From NCBI RefSeq assembly GCF_000020685.1, contig NC_012529.1:1-64000 (forward strand): a stretch of 64,000 nt of DNA. Reading direction: 5' to 3'. Numbering within the stretch: position 1 is the first letter of the stretch; each line of letters begins with the position of its first letter. The notes beneath the pieces are model-generated. The model saw nothing but the letters and a program-made list of their open reading frames with translations, made no database searches and was not told the origin of the DNA. The position numbers were made by a program, and so were the translations under genes. Source of the DNA: Deinococcus deserti VCD115. GTDB taxonomy: Bacteria > Deinococcota > Deinococci > Deinococcales > Deinococcaceae. Below are positions 1 to 7,570 of the stretch, one piece after another.

Positions 1-257
1 GGGGGAGAGATCGCCGCGGTTATCCAAACCTCCATACACGGACATACAACGCCTGGAGCTGGACTCCATTGCCGCCATGACTGAAAGCAAGTGCTGCGAC
101 TGTGTATAAGAGTATCTGGAAGAACGAGAAGTGGCCTACAGTCTTATCCTGCTATCCACAGGAGCATTTTGCTGGAATGGAACCCTGCTGCTCTGGTTTC
201 TCCTGCTGACTTCCACGCACTTGGCCAAGTCGACCGAAGTAGCCTGAAGACAGAGGC
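1..257. other. Left-edge stretch without a recognisable gene
   Basis: I see no convincing coding region here. The short open frames on both strands overlap each other and resemble nothing I know. A TGAAGAC half-site at 245-251 matches one arm of the palindromes that follow, so this stretch may be the outer edge of the partition site. Confidence 0.4.
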
Positions 258-303
258 GTCTTCACGTGAAGACAGACACTGCGACGTGTCTTCACGTGAA
301 GAC
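258..303. repeat. parS: parS-like centromere: two copies of a 16-bp palindrome
   Basis: The perfect palindrome GTCTTCACGTGAAGAC occurs at 258-273 and again at 288-303, 30 bp apart centre to centre, which is close to three helical turns. Its core TTCACGTGAA matches the core of the well-known chromosomal parS (TGTTTCACGTGAAACA). It lies directly upstream of parA-parB, where a ParB-binding centromere and autoregulatory site would be expected. Binding by the adjacent ParB is inference from sequence similarity and position. Confidence 0.85.
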
Positions 304-322
304 GCCCGCAGGCCAGACCACG

Positions 323-328
323 TATGCT
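323..328 (+). promoter_or_regulatory. Candidate -10 box of the parAB operon
   Basis: TATGCT fits the TANNNT consensus and ends 9 bases before the parA ATG at 338. The mRNA would therefore have almost no leader. The palindromes at 258-303 lie just upstream, over the -35 region, so ParB bound there could repress its own operon. Confidence 0.45.
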
Positions 329-337
329 GCACAGGAA

Positions 338-1111
338 ATGCGCACACTTACCTTCTTTAACCACGCTGGAGGGGCTGCCAAAACGAGTCTGGCCCTCAAC
401 GTCGGTCACGCCTTGTCTATGGAAGGCTACCGTGTACTCCTCATAGACCTTGACCCTCAGGCAAACCTCAGCACCTGGCTGGGACACTCAATGGTCACTG
501 ACAACCAGACTGCTTTTCAAACGGCGATCAACAGCGAGGCGCGACTGCCCACGCCTCAAATAGTGCACGGCATGCGTCTCATTCCAAGCAATCTGCACCT
601 GGCTCTTTCAGAAGGGCAGATGATGGCTCAGGAGGGTTCCACTCTTAATCTTCGATTTGCCCTGGAAGAGCTGAAGGGTGACTATGACGTGGTCCTCGTG
701 GACAGCCCACCCAGCCTCGGCAAGCTCGCGGTTTTGGCTGCGCTGGCTGCTGACCTGCTGATTGTGCCGGTTCCGACCAGAGCCAAGGGGCTCAATGGTC
801 TCCCGGGTGTAGCGGCAGCTTTGAACACCTACCGCCGTCTCAGGCCTGATCTCCGGGTCGGACTGTTTGTGCCGACACTCTATGATGGTCGCAATACCCA
901 TGACCGGGAGGTGTTGGAGGCGCTGCGACGCCAGATTCAGCCGCTCGCTGCCCCCCTGAGTTACCGGCCTGCGACATGGAACGACAGTGCAGGGGTAGGG
1001 GAGCCCATTCTTGTTTATGCACCGAATAGTCCCGCGGCCGCAGAAGTGCAGGCGCTGACTCGCGAAATCGCAATAATTGCTGGTCTGGAAAAGCAGGTCC
1101 ACCATGGCTAA
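338..1111 (+). CDS. parA: ParA-family partition ATPase
   Basis: This 257-aa protein is a plasmid partition ATPase that would move ParB-parS complexes along the nucleoid. The P-loop (residues 8-17, NHAGGAAKTS) keeps the catalytic Lys15 and Thr16. The position of the signature lysine of ordinary ParA proteins (KGGxGKT) is Ala10. Residues 34-40 (LLIDLDP) are the Walker A' segment and VVLVDSPP is Walker B. The frame is open upstream to an ATG at 266, but that would start inside the parS palindrome, and the conserved first strand begins at Met 338. The gene overlaps parB by 8 bases, so the two are translationally coupled. I have seen FNHAGG-type P-loops in Deinococcus and Thermus ParA proteins, from memory. 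Confidence 0.9.
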   Translation: MRTLTFFNHAGGAAKTSLALNVGHALSMEGYRVLLIDLDPQANLSTWLGHSMVTDNQTAFQTAINSEARLPTPQIVHGMRLIPSNLHLALSEGQMMAQEGSTLNLRFALEELKGDYDVVLVDSPPSLGKLAVLAALAADLLIVPVPTRAKGLNGLPGVAAALNTYRRLRPDLRVGLFVPTLYDGRNTHDREVLEALRRQIQPLAAPLSYRPATWNDSAGVGEPILVYAPNSPAAAEVQALTREIAIIAGLEKQVHHG

Positions 1112-1997
1112 GCGAAAGTTTGATGCCACGGCGACCCTTGATGCGCTCCTCGGGCCGGCAGGTGCAGGAAATCTCGTCAGCCAGGATCAACTCCGCATGC
1201 TGGATGTACGCCAACTGACCCCCACGCCACATCAACCCCGCACGACCTTTACTGAGGGAAATCTACGGGAACTTGCTGATAGCATCCGTGAAAACGGTGT
1301 TTTACAACCGATTCTCGTCCGTACGACTCCAGCAGGGCTGGAAATTGTAGCGGGAGAAAGAAGGTGGCGTGCTGCCCAACTGGCAGGACTCACAACTATT
1401 CCCGCATATGTCCGGGACCTCGACGACCAGCAGGCCGCTGCTGCCAGTGCTGTCGAGAATCTGATTCGTGAGGATCTCAATCCTCTCGAAGAGGTAGAGG
1501 CCAAGCGCCGGATTGCCGCGCTGGCGCTTGATATACCGGAAGATCAAGTGATGACGCGCCTGCGTCGCCTGCTGGACAAACCCGAAGAGGATCCGGATGG
1601 CGTCAGGGAACTGGATACTGCATTTGGCCGCTTGGGCGGTGAAAAATGGCAGAGCTTTCTGCGGAACAAAGGTCGGATCCTGAATCTGCCTGAAGATGTG
1701 AAAGAGGCAGTTCGCGGGGGTCTGGACTACCGCAAAGCTCTGGTTATAGGAGGTGCTGGGGACGCTGAAGAGCGAGGGCGCCTTCTCGCCCTCGCCAGGG
1801 ATGGAGCTACGGTTCAAGCCTTGCATGACGCACAGAAGCCACCACACACTCAACGTGAAGCTCAGATCAAAGCTGTGGCACGCGCCTTAGGGCAAAAGAG
1901 GCTGCTTGAACGCATCAGTCCTCGTCAACAGTCACGGGTTGACAAGTTAGTAGCTGAACTTCACCGGATTCTTGTCGAGGTGGACGAGGCTAACTGA
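1104..1997 (+). CDS. parB: ParB-family partition protein
   Basis: This 297-aa protein is the centromere-binding partner of ParA. The N-terminal ParB/Srx domain is clear: residues about 32-45 carry HQPRTTF, followed by ELADSIRENGVLQPILVR and the CTP-binding box GERRWRAAQLAG, then AVENLIREDLNPLEEVEA. The middle part that normally holds a helix-turn-helix of the KSRxxVxNxLRLL type is divergent, so the DNA-binding half is probably specific to this plasmid's palindrome. The ATG at 1104 lies inside the end of parA (ATGGCTAA). The longer frame from 1077 would add nine residues that do not look like ParB. It ends just before a long gene-poor stretch that leads to the replication origin. Confidence 0.9.
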   Translation: MAKRKFDATATLDALLGPAGAGNLVSQDQLRMLDVRQLTPTPHQPRTTFTEGNLRELADSIRENGVLQPILVRTTPAGLEIVAGERRWRAAQLAGLTTIPAYVRDLDDQQAAAASAVENLIREDLNPLEEVEAKRRIAALALDIPEDQVMTRLRRLLDKPEEDPDGVRELDTAFGRLGGEKWQSFLRNKGRILNLPEDVKEAVRGGLDYRKALVIGGAGDAEERGRLLALARDGATVQALHDAQKPPHTQREAQIKAVARALGQKRLLERISPRQQSRVDKLVAELHRILVEVDEAN

Positions 1998-2905
1998 TCG
2001 GCCTTCCCATTCAGGGTGCCGTGTGTGGCACACCGGCATGAAGCATTCCAGATCCTCAGCTATTGCAACACGGTGGTCATGGGACGGACGAGTTCGCAAA
2101 TTCTACTTTGCCCGCATGGAGCTTATTGCCGTGGTCTCGATCATCAGTGGCGTAGAGATTTCGCTCGTATGATCGACTCTTCTGCACTCAGGCAACAGCG
2201 GTACAGTCGCCCGCGTTTCCCTGCCCCGCGTTACAGTACAAGGTCTTGCCTCCCCGGCGATGGGCACTCCTGGTTGACGACTATAGACTCATCACGGCTG
2301 AATGGGCACCATCCCTACACTGGAAACGGATTTGACAGTGTCCACTCCTCCGAGAAAATACCCGCGTGGATAACGAACTGCTCAGTGACCGGTTCATGAC
2401 CCTGCCGGCCAATGAAGCACACACCCTATGGCTACCCCATGGACCCTGATGATCGGATCTCCAGCCGGTGAGGGACCATGTGTGTGATCTGGCGTGAATG
2501 GCCCGGCCAGGACCAGCCAAAGAACGAAAGCAACCAACGAGGGGAGGCCATCGGATGCGCCTGGTAAAGAGTCAGGTTCAAATGGGTTGGATGAATGTCA
2601 ATTCGGGCTGTCCGGTAGGGCGGCGAGGCTTCCCCAAGCTTCCTTCCGCGTTTGACCCCACCATTCCTGGTTACTGGGATGTCATTTTCCTGAAGTGCCG
2701 GATGCTGACGTTGGTGGACTCGCCACCGCAGAGGGAGCTGATTAAGTCTCACTTCTCTTCGCGAAGGTTTTTATGCGTTGGACTGAGCCAGGCCGTGTTT
2801 TCATCGCAAGAGGCATTCGGGCTGCACTGCCTTAACAATGATATATCCGCCTTCCAGATCGCAGCGCGGAAGCTGGAGGAGTGAGATGTGTCGCGAGCGT
2901 GAGGG
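1998..2905. other. Gene-poor stretch between parB and the origin
   Basis: About 900 bases with only short, mutually overlapping open frames on both strands. The longest plus-strand frame (2498-2884) has no recognisable domain and no ribosome-binding site that I can see. I call no gene here. The stretch may be degraded sequence left by past rearrangement. Confidence 0.5.
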
Positions 2906-2946
2906 TGCGAGGAGTTCTGGGCATGAGGTGCCCAGAACTCCTCGCA
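2906..2946. repeat. Perfect 18-bp inverted repeat with a 5-base loop
   Basis: The arms at 2906-2923 and 2929-2946 are exactly complementary across an 18-bp stem with loop TGAGG. No T-run follows on either strand, so it is not a standard intrinsic terminator. It lies about 300 bp upstream of the iterons and could be a protein-binding site, a replication-terminus or strand-initiation hairpin, or the terminator of a lost gene. Confidence 0.75.
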
Positions 2947-2978
2947 TCTAAAGCGAATAGGGGAGAGGTTCTGGTGTC

Positions 2979-3007
2979 ACGAGCGTGAACGTGCAGTTCA
3001 CGCTCGT
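2979..3007. repeat. Perfect 12-bp inverted repeat with a 5-base loop
   Basis: The arms ACGAGCGTGAAC (2979-2990) and GTTCACGCTCGT (2996-3007) are exactly complementary, with loop GTGCA. It is the second of two tandem hairpins upstream of the origin. The sequence GAGCGTGA also occurs at 2895-2902, just before the first hairpin, so the two may share an origin. Confidence 0.7.
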
Positions 3008-3109
3008 CCGGGAGAAGCGTCACCACGAGCAAATGTCCGGAGACAAGTTCAAAAAAGTTCAATCAGACCTTGGGGACAGTCTAAACAAGTTACGACCGCG
3101 AAACACAGA

Positions 3110-3254
3110 TTTCTCTGAGTTCCCTCCTGACCAATATGTCTGAACCTTAGTGATGTTGACTTCTTTGATTGATCTTTTAAAAGATAAAAAGAATGATGAT
3201 CATCATCAAGGGGAGTGCCTCGATACCGATAAACACGATGAAAAACCCACTTTT
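3110..3254. other. AT-rich, palindrome-bearing segment next to the iterons (candidate unwinding element)
   Basis: This is the most AT-rich part of the replication region. It carries two perfect 14-bp palindromes, ATCTTTTAAAAGAT at 3172-3185 and ATGATGATCATCAT at 3193-3206, immediately before the first iteron. In iteron plasmids the DNA-unwinding element is normally an AT-rich tract beside the iterons, so this is the likely melting site. I did not find a clear DnaA box. Confidence 0.5.
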
Positions 3255-3651
3255 TCGCCTGAGTTGTCCGGTACCTGACGGGTTAAATCGCCTGAGTTGT
3301 CCGGTAGTTTCGCCTGAGTTGTCCGGTAGTTGAACACTCGATCGCCTGAGTTGTCCGGTAATAGAAGAGCCATGTTCGCCTGAGTTGTCCGGTATTAATT
3401 TCCTGGATTCGCCTGAGTTGTCCGGTATGTATAGAAAGGGATTCGCCTGAGTTGTCCGGTATTATCGCCTGAGTTGTCCGGTATAGGACGCACTTGGAAG
3501 AACCAAATCGCCTGAGTTGTCCGATGCCGGCTCCTGCGGCGTACATCTGGAGAGTTTTGCCGTTGAGTAGCAGCATTTAAGGGCTTCAAAGTCGAAATCG
3601 CCTGAGTTGTCCGGTACTGCATTCCCAGCAAACCGCCTGAGTTGTCCGGTA
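3255..3651 (+). repeat. Origin iterons: 11 direct copies of a 19-bp repeat
   Basis: The repeat TCGCCTGAGTTGTCCGGTA starts at 3255, 3288, 3310, 3342, 3376, 3409, 3443, 3465, 3508, 3598 and 3633. Nine copies are exact. The 3508 copy ends GATG and the 3633 copy begins with C. Start-to-start distances are mostly 22, 32-35 or 43 bp, near whole numbers of helical turns, so bound RepA molecules would lie on one face of the DNA. A 90-bp gap separates copies 9 and 10. Position just upstream of repA, with an AT-rich tract on the other side, identifies the array as the plasmid origin and the RepA binding and incompatibility region. Confidence 0.95.
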
Positions 3652-3709
3652 TCGCCACCAGGGACGCGGAACGGTATCATGCGGCCATTCCACACTGGAG
3701 GCTTGGGCG

Positions 3710-5152
3710 TTGGCACGGAAAACCCGGAACGTGAAACGCTCACCGACACCGTTGACCGAAATTACTCGGATTGACGAAGCCAACGTGGGGCGCCTGGGGC
3801 TCATCAGCATCCAGGAGCGCGTCCCAGACACGTTTTCCTCCTGGACAGTGGAATTTCAGGTGGACGGCCGGCCGGCGACCCTGACCTGCGACGCCATGCC
3901 CAAGTACGGCGGCGTGCCCCACGGTCTCGACGGTGACATCGCCACGGCCATCATGGACCTGTACGTGGAATCCGGGTGCCCGGACGACGGACTGCTTCAT
4001 ACCACGGCGTACCAGATTCTCAAGCGGGCGGGTCTTGATGACTCTGGCCGGTACTACACCAATCTGAAGCAGACCCTGTACCGCCTCCGTACGGCCACGT
4101 ATTCGGCGTCGGAAGCCTGGCGGGACCACCGGCGCGGCAACTGGACCACCGTGACCTTCAACTACCTCCAGGGCCTCGAATTTACAAGTGGAGACGAGGA
4201 CCTGAACCTCAGCCGCAGCAGTGCTCTTCGTATCCGCCTGGCTGAACCTATCGTGCGGTCGGTGCGTTCGCAGTACACCAAACCATTGGACATCGAGTTT
4301 CTCACCAGCCTGGATCGTCCGCTGACCAGGGCGCTCTACCGCCTGCTGGATGCCCGGCGCTACTCGCCTGAAGATCCACGTACGCCTCGCATGACGTACA
4401 GCGTGAACCTGATTGACTGGGCTGCTGCCTGCAAGATCATTGACCAGCGCAGCAACAAGATCCGGTCCACGTTGCAAGGTGCCCACGATGAACTGATCGA
4501 GCGTCAGTACCTTGAAAGTGTTGAGTATGATGGGCGCGGTAAAAAACAGGTCATCACCTACCGCTTTGTCGAAGTAGGGGGCCGCAAGGCCGAACTGGAT
4601 CTCCAGTCCTCTCCAGTGATGGCAGAGCTGGTCGGCCATAAGGTCTCGATCTCTGTAGCCCGCCGGCTGATGGAGGAGTTTGGTGAGGACCATATTCGGG
4701 AACGGCTTCAGAAGTTCCGGCGGTTACTCGACAGCGGATACCGCGTGCGCAACCGGTCAGCGCTGCTCGTGGATGTCATTCGTGACCAGGAAGACAAGTA
4801 CCCGGAACCCTCGTCTACAGCCGTCTCGGCGCCTGGCCGCGCACCAGCGTCAGCTCCGCAGCCAGCTCGCATGCCCACCCTGGAAGAGGCCATGCATGAG
4901 CCCGAAACGCTGGAAGCGCAAGTTGAGAAGGCCATGAAGACCATTCAGTTTCTGCTGCGTGACCGGCTGAGTGTCAGCGAATACGGCCTGCTGCGTATGG
5001 GCCTGATCGTCGGCCAGCCTGATCCGGACCGCACCATGCGAGCCGCTCTGCAGGCAAAAAGGGACGGTACACTTGATGCATTCACCGACGACCTGCTTTC
5101 GGTCCTGGCCACTGTAAACCAGGACGTCCTGAGTGCGTCACCCGCAGTTTGA
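3710..5152 (+). CDS. repA: RepA-type plasmid replication initiator
   Basis: This 480-aa protein resembles the replication initiator protein A family (RPA-type) of Deinococcus and other plasmids. Two winged-helix regions are plausible: about residues 75-200, around DGLLHTTAYQILKRAGLDD and the following segment, and about 200-310, with SLDRPLTRALYRLLDARR and NKIRSTLQGAHDELIERQYL. The C-terminal third is rich in Pro and Ala and is probably a linker. The start is TTG at 3710, preceded by GGAGG at 3697-3701. The ATG at 3679 is out of frame. A rare start codon would keep initiator levels low. It would bind the iterons at 3255-3651 and the inverted copy at 5297. Confidence 0.88.
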   Translation: MARKTRNVKRSPTPLTEITRIDEANVGRLGLISIQERVPDTFSSWTVEFQVDGRPATLTCDAMPKYGGVPHGLDGDIATAIMDLYVESGCPDDGLLHTTAYQILKRAGLDDSGRYYTNLKQTLYRLRTATYSASEAWRDHRRGNWTTVTFNYLQGLEFTSGDEDLNLSRSSALRIRLAEPIVRSVRSQYTKPLDIEFLTSLDRPLTRALYRLLDARRYSPEDPRTPRMTYSVNLIDWAAACKIIDQRSNKIRSTLQGAHDELIERQYLESVEYDGRGKKQVITYRFVEVGGRKAELDLQSSPVMAELVGHKVSISVARRLMEEFGEDHIRERLQKFRRLLDSGYRVRNRSALLVDVIRDQEDKYPEPSSTAVSAPGRAPASAPQPARMPTLEEAMHEPETLEAQVEKAMKTIQFLLRDRLSVSEYGLLRMGLIVGQPDPDRTMRAALQAKRDGTLDAFTDDLLSVLATVNQDVLSASPAV

Positions 5153-5532
5153 AAACGTCGCTTCTTTGACATGCGGTTCAGAAGTCCGGGATTGCCAACT
5201 TATCTACGCGTACTCTGCCAGATGCGGCCTGTCCAGTGGTGGTATTACAGGGCGACAAGGTCTCGGCCTGGCTCTGAGAAATCAGTGGCGTTCCATTACC
5301 GGACAACTCAGGCGATTTTGCACGCTAAGTCCTCTGTGGATGCGGGAAGGCTGCCCGTGATCCGGGTGGTTTCATCTGACCGGAGAAGATGTCAACCTGA
5401 CTGGCGATGGCTGTACCTATATCTGGGTTTCTGCTGCTGTCAGGTTCTTTCGCTGGCTGTACCCATCTTTCCGGTCCCACCCGGGGCGGGGAATCCAGCG
5501 CTTCTCTATAGGTGCAGAGTAGAGGGAGGACT
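5153..5532. other. Non-coding stretch downstream of repA
   Basis: No gene is supported here apart from the single inverted iteron at 5297-5315. Short open frames on both strands lack recognisable domains. The last bases contain the ribosome-binding site of the next gene. Confidence 0.5.
5297..5315 (-). repeat. Inverted iteron downstream of repA
   Basis: The sequence reads TACCGGACAACTCAGGCGA on the plus strand, the exact reverse complement of the origin repeat (19 of 19 bases). It sits 145 bp after the repA stop in the opposite orientation to the main array. A lone inverted iteron could tether RepA by handcuffing to the array, or act on repA transcription. Both roles are inference. Confidence 0.85.
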
Positions 5533-5811
5533 ATGCACTTGATTGAAACCCTGCGCATTGAGGTTCAGGAACTGCGGGACGAGGCCAGCCGGCACGCTGG
5601 CGCGGGAGCCATTTACGCCGCAGGAGAAGCGGCGCGCGCAGCAGCTGGACTTACTGGCCTTATTGCGCGCCTGGAGACCATGCCAGAATGGCACGCACGA
5701 CAGGCCACCGAGGACCATGCGTACTGGCTGGGGCTGGAGGCCCCCCGGTCCCTGGCTGCCGAGTGGGAGGTCGCCGCCTGTGAGCGTGCACTGTGCTGGC
5801 GCCAGGCATAA
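5533..5811 (+). CDS. Hypothetical protein, 92 aa
   Basis: I do not recognise this small Ala- and Glu-rich protein. It looks fully helical: residues 1-45 are charged and heptad-like (LRIEVQELRDEA), followed by an alanine-rich helix. The ATG at 5533 has a strong site GGGAGGA at 5524-5530, which argues it is translated. No membrane segment or signal peptide is visible. It lies between the replication region and a convergent unknown gene, so its context gives no functional clue. The frame can be read upstream to 5512, but the ribosome-binding site fixes the ATG at 5533. Confidence 0.6.
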   Translation: MHLIETLRIEVQELRDEASRHAGAGAIYAAGEAARAAAGLTGLIARLETMPEWHARQATEDHAYWLGLEAPRSLAAEWEVAACERALCWRQA

Positions 5812-5844
5812 GCTCACAGGCGGTCCTGGAGCCCGCTCCAGAGG

Positions 5845-6540
5845 TCAGTCGTCCTGCGGCTCCTGTTCCCGCTCCTGAAGTTCCGCCAGGGGCGCCCCAG
5901 GTGTCAGCGCAAGATCGCACTGCGACATAAACGGCAGGTCAGTCGGGTATACACTGACGCCAACGGTCAGGGTGATGGTGCCTTCCCAGCGGCTCAGCAC
6001 ATAGTTCACGGCACTTTCCGGTGTGATGTCACGGGGCAGGACCAGGACCTCGGTGCCCAACTGTGTGATCCGCAGCTTGGACCGGAAGGGACTCTCTTCC
6101 AGCCAGGCCTGCAGTTCCTGAAACAACTGGTCCGTCGCCAGCGGCAGCTGGTGCGGATGCGTCACCTTGAGCAACAGGGGGTAAGCCCCGTGCGTGAGCA
6201 GTTCGGCCTCCGTGTCAAGCTGCCCGAGTTGTCCGATATGTACCGCCGCCTGATGAGCCAGCGTTAACGCGTCAGCGATCTCCGCCTGGGTCTCCAGGGT
6301 CAGGCGCCTCCAGGCCGGGTCCTCTGCGCCGTCAGGGGTCAGCACCACGGCGCCGTGACGAAGAATCTGCCACGACGTGAACGAGGCCGGGACCATCAGG
6401 AGTTCCACCTCGTCCATCCCCGTGACTGGCACCAGTTCCGCTTGCTGAAGCAGTTGTCCCAGGCCCGCGCTGAAATCCGGCGCTCCGTCTTCCAACGGGC
6501 TCAGCAGGGTTCCCAGGGGATTGACGAAGGCAATGATCAC
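5845..6540 (-). CDS. Hypothetical protein, 231 aa, possible degenerate HAD-like fold
   Basis: The protein begins IIAFVNPLGTLLSP, which looks like the first strand of a HAD-type phosphatase (normally DxDGTL) with the catalytic aspartates replaced, so it is unlikely to be an active HAD enzyme. The rest alternates predicted strands and helices, with no membrane segment. The C-terminus ends in an acidic Glu/Gln-rich tail. Its stop lies 34 bases from the stop of the convergent 92-aa gene. The HAD resemblance is weak and function is unknown. A stretch in the middle (around 6220-6240) happens to resemble an iteron at 15 of 19 positions. Confidence 0.55.
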   Translation of the reverse strand: MIIAFVNPLGTLLSPLEDGAPDFSAGLGQLLQQAELVPVTGMDEVELLMVPASFTSWQILRHGAVVLTPDGAEDPAWRRLTLETQAEIADALTLAHQAAVHIGQLGQLDTEAELLTHGAYPLLLKVTHPHQLPLATDQLFQELQAWLEESPFRSKLRITQLGTEVLVLPRDITPESAVNYVLSRWEGTITLTVGVSVYPTDLPFMSQCDLALTPGAPLAELQEREQEPQDD

Positions 6541-6677
6541 ACCTGCATCCTAGACTGTCGCCCGTCAGCGTGCGCGGGGTAATCCCGGGGGTCGCCAGAA
6601 GGGGGACGGTCCTCAGGCTTCCAGAGCCTGTGCCGACCCTTCTCGGGCCCAAGAGCCATATTCAACAGGAGGACACG

Positions 6678-6710
6678 CTGCAGGCGGCCCGCATCTTAGG
6701 CCGCCTGCAG
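6678..6710. terminator. 12-bp inverted repeat downstream of hpaI
   Basis: Arms CTGCAGGCGGCC (6678-6689) and GGCCGCCTGCAG (6699-6710) pair perfectly around a 9-base loop. It lies between two outward-reading promoter-less ends and downstream of the minus-strand hpa operon. There is no good T-run, so termination strength is uncertain. Confidence 0.45.
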
Positions 6711-6793
6711 CGGAAAAGGAGGCCGCCTGGCCCCAGTGAGTTTCAGCTGAGCACGGCTCGACCGGACGGGTATCCGGCAGGGAGGAGCATGTA

Positions 6794-6830
6794 GGCTGCG
6801 GCCTTTCGTCAGCTTCTGAAGGCCGCAGCC
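6794..6830 (-). terminator. Hairpin overlapping the hpaI stop codon
   Basis: Arms GGCTGCGGCCTT (6794-6805) and AAGGCCGCAGCC (6819-6830) are exactly complementary. The hpaI stop codon (6809-6811) lies in the loop. With the second hairpin at 6678-6710, this probably ends the hpa operon transcript. No T-tract follows. Confidence 0.5.
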
Positions 6831-7570
6831 AGCGCGGCTGTTGAACGCGAGAGCAGCGTGACATCCGTGCCTACGGCTACAAAGTTGTACCCCCAGGACA
6901 GATAGGTCCGTGCCTGCGCCTCATCGGTACTCAGGATGCCAGCAGCGCGACCGGTGGCCCGTATCCGGCGGGCCGCGTCCCGGATCGCGTCCTGGACTTC
7001 CGGGTGGCCCGGCAGCCCCAGATGCCCCATGCTGGCGGCGAGGTCAGCTGGCCCGATAAAGACCCCGTCCACGCCTGCCACTGAAGCGATAGCTTCCAGG
7101 GCTTCAAGCCCAGCCACGGACTCAACTTGAAGCAGCAGGCATACACCGTCATTGGCTTCGCCGAGGTAGCCCGCATCGCGTCCGAACCGGCTGGCACGGG
7201 CCAGTGCGGCGCCCACGCCCCGAACACCCAGCGGTGGATAGCGCGTTGCGGCCACCAGGGCGCGGGCCTGCTCGGGCGTATCCACCATGGGAATCAGCAG
7301 GGTCTGCGCTCCGATGTCGAGCAGCTGTTTGATGACCACGTCATTGCCGACCGGCGGGCGTACCACGGCGTGCGAGGGATACGGGGCGATCGCCTGCAGG
7401 CAGGACAGGGTCGATCGCAGATCGTTCGGGGCATGTTCCCCATCCACGGCCAGCCAGTCGAACCCGGCTCCGGCACACAGCTCGGCACTGTAGGGGTCAG
7501 CGAGTGCCAGCCACAGCCCGATCTGGGGTTTGCCCCCTGCAAGCGCCGCCTTGAACAGATTTTCAGACAT
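6809..7570 (-). CDS. hpaI: HpaI, 4-hydroxy-2-oxoheptanedioate (HHED) aldolase
   Basis: This 253-aa class II aldolase would split 4-hydroxy-2-oxoheptane-1,7-dioate into pyruvate and succinic semialdehyde, the last step of homoprotocatechuate meta-cleavage. It shows the HpcH/HpaI barrel signature: VDGEHAPND with the catalytic His, VVRPPVGN with the substrate Arg, [14 protein letters not shown] with a metal-binding Glu, and [14 protein letters not shown] with the metal-binding Asp. The start is the ATG at 7570, which overlaps the end of hpaH by 8 bases. The frame can be extended to 7807, but that extension is the shadow of hpaH. It is the last gene of the operon. Confidence 0.92.
   Translation of the reverse strand: MSENLFKAALAGGKPQIGLWLALADPYSAELCAGAGFDWLAVDGEHAPNDLRSTLSCLQAIAPYPSHAVVRPPVGNDVVIKQLLDIGAQTLLIPMVDTPEQARALVAATRYPPLGVRGVGAALARASRFGRDAGYLGEANDGVCLLLQVESVAGLEALEAIASVAGVDGVFIGPADLAASMGHLGLPGHPEVQDAIRDAARRIRATGRAAGILSTDEAQARTYLSWGYNFVAVGTDVTLLSRSTAALAAAFRS

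Noticed and set aside
258..303. CRISPR-like repeat pair
   Set aside because: Only two palindromic copies with a 14-base gap, placed at a partition operon.
266..337. Longer ParA starting at ATG 266
   Set aside because: The extra 24 residues are encoded by the parS palindrome itself and do not resemble ParA. The conserved first strand begins at Met 338.
2016..2884. Possible small proteins at 2016-2399 and 2498-2884
   Set aside because: No domain, no ribosome-binding site, atypical codon pattern and overlapping frames on the other strand.
3255..3651. CRISPR array
   Set aside because: The 19-bp repeats have very short, uneven gaps and sit directly before repA with no cas genes, so they are iterons.
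6220..6240. Iteron-like match inside the 231-aa gene
   Set aside because: Only 15 of 19 bases agree, and the DNA is explained by coding sequence.
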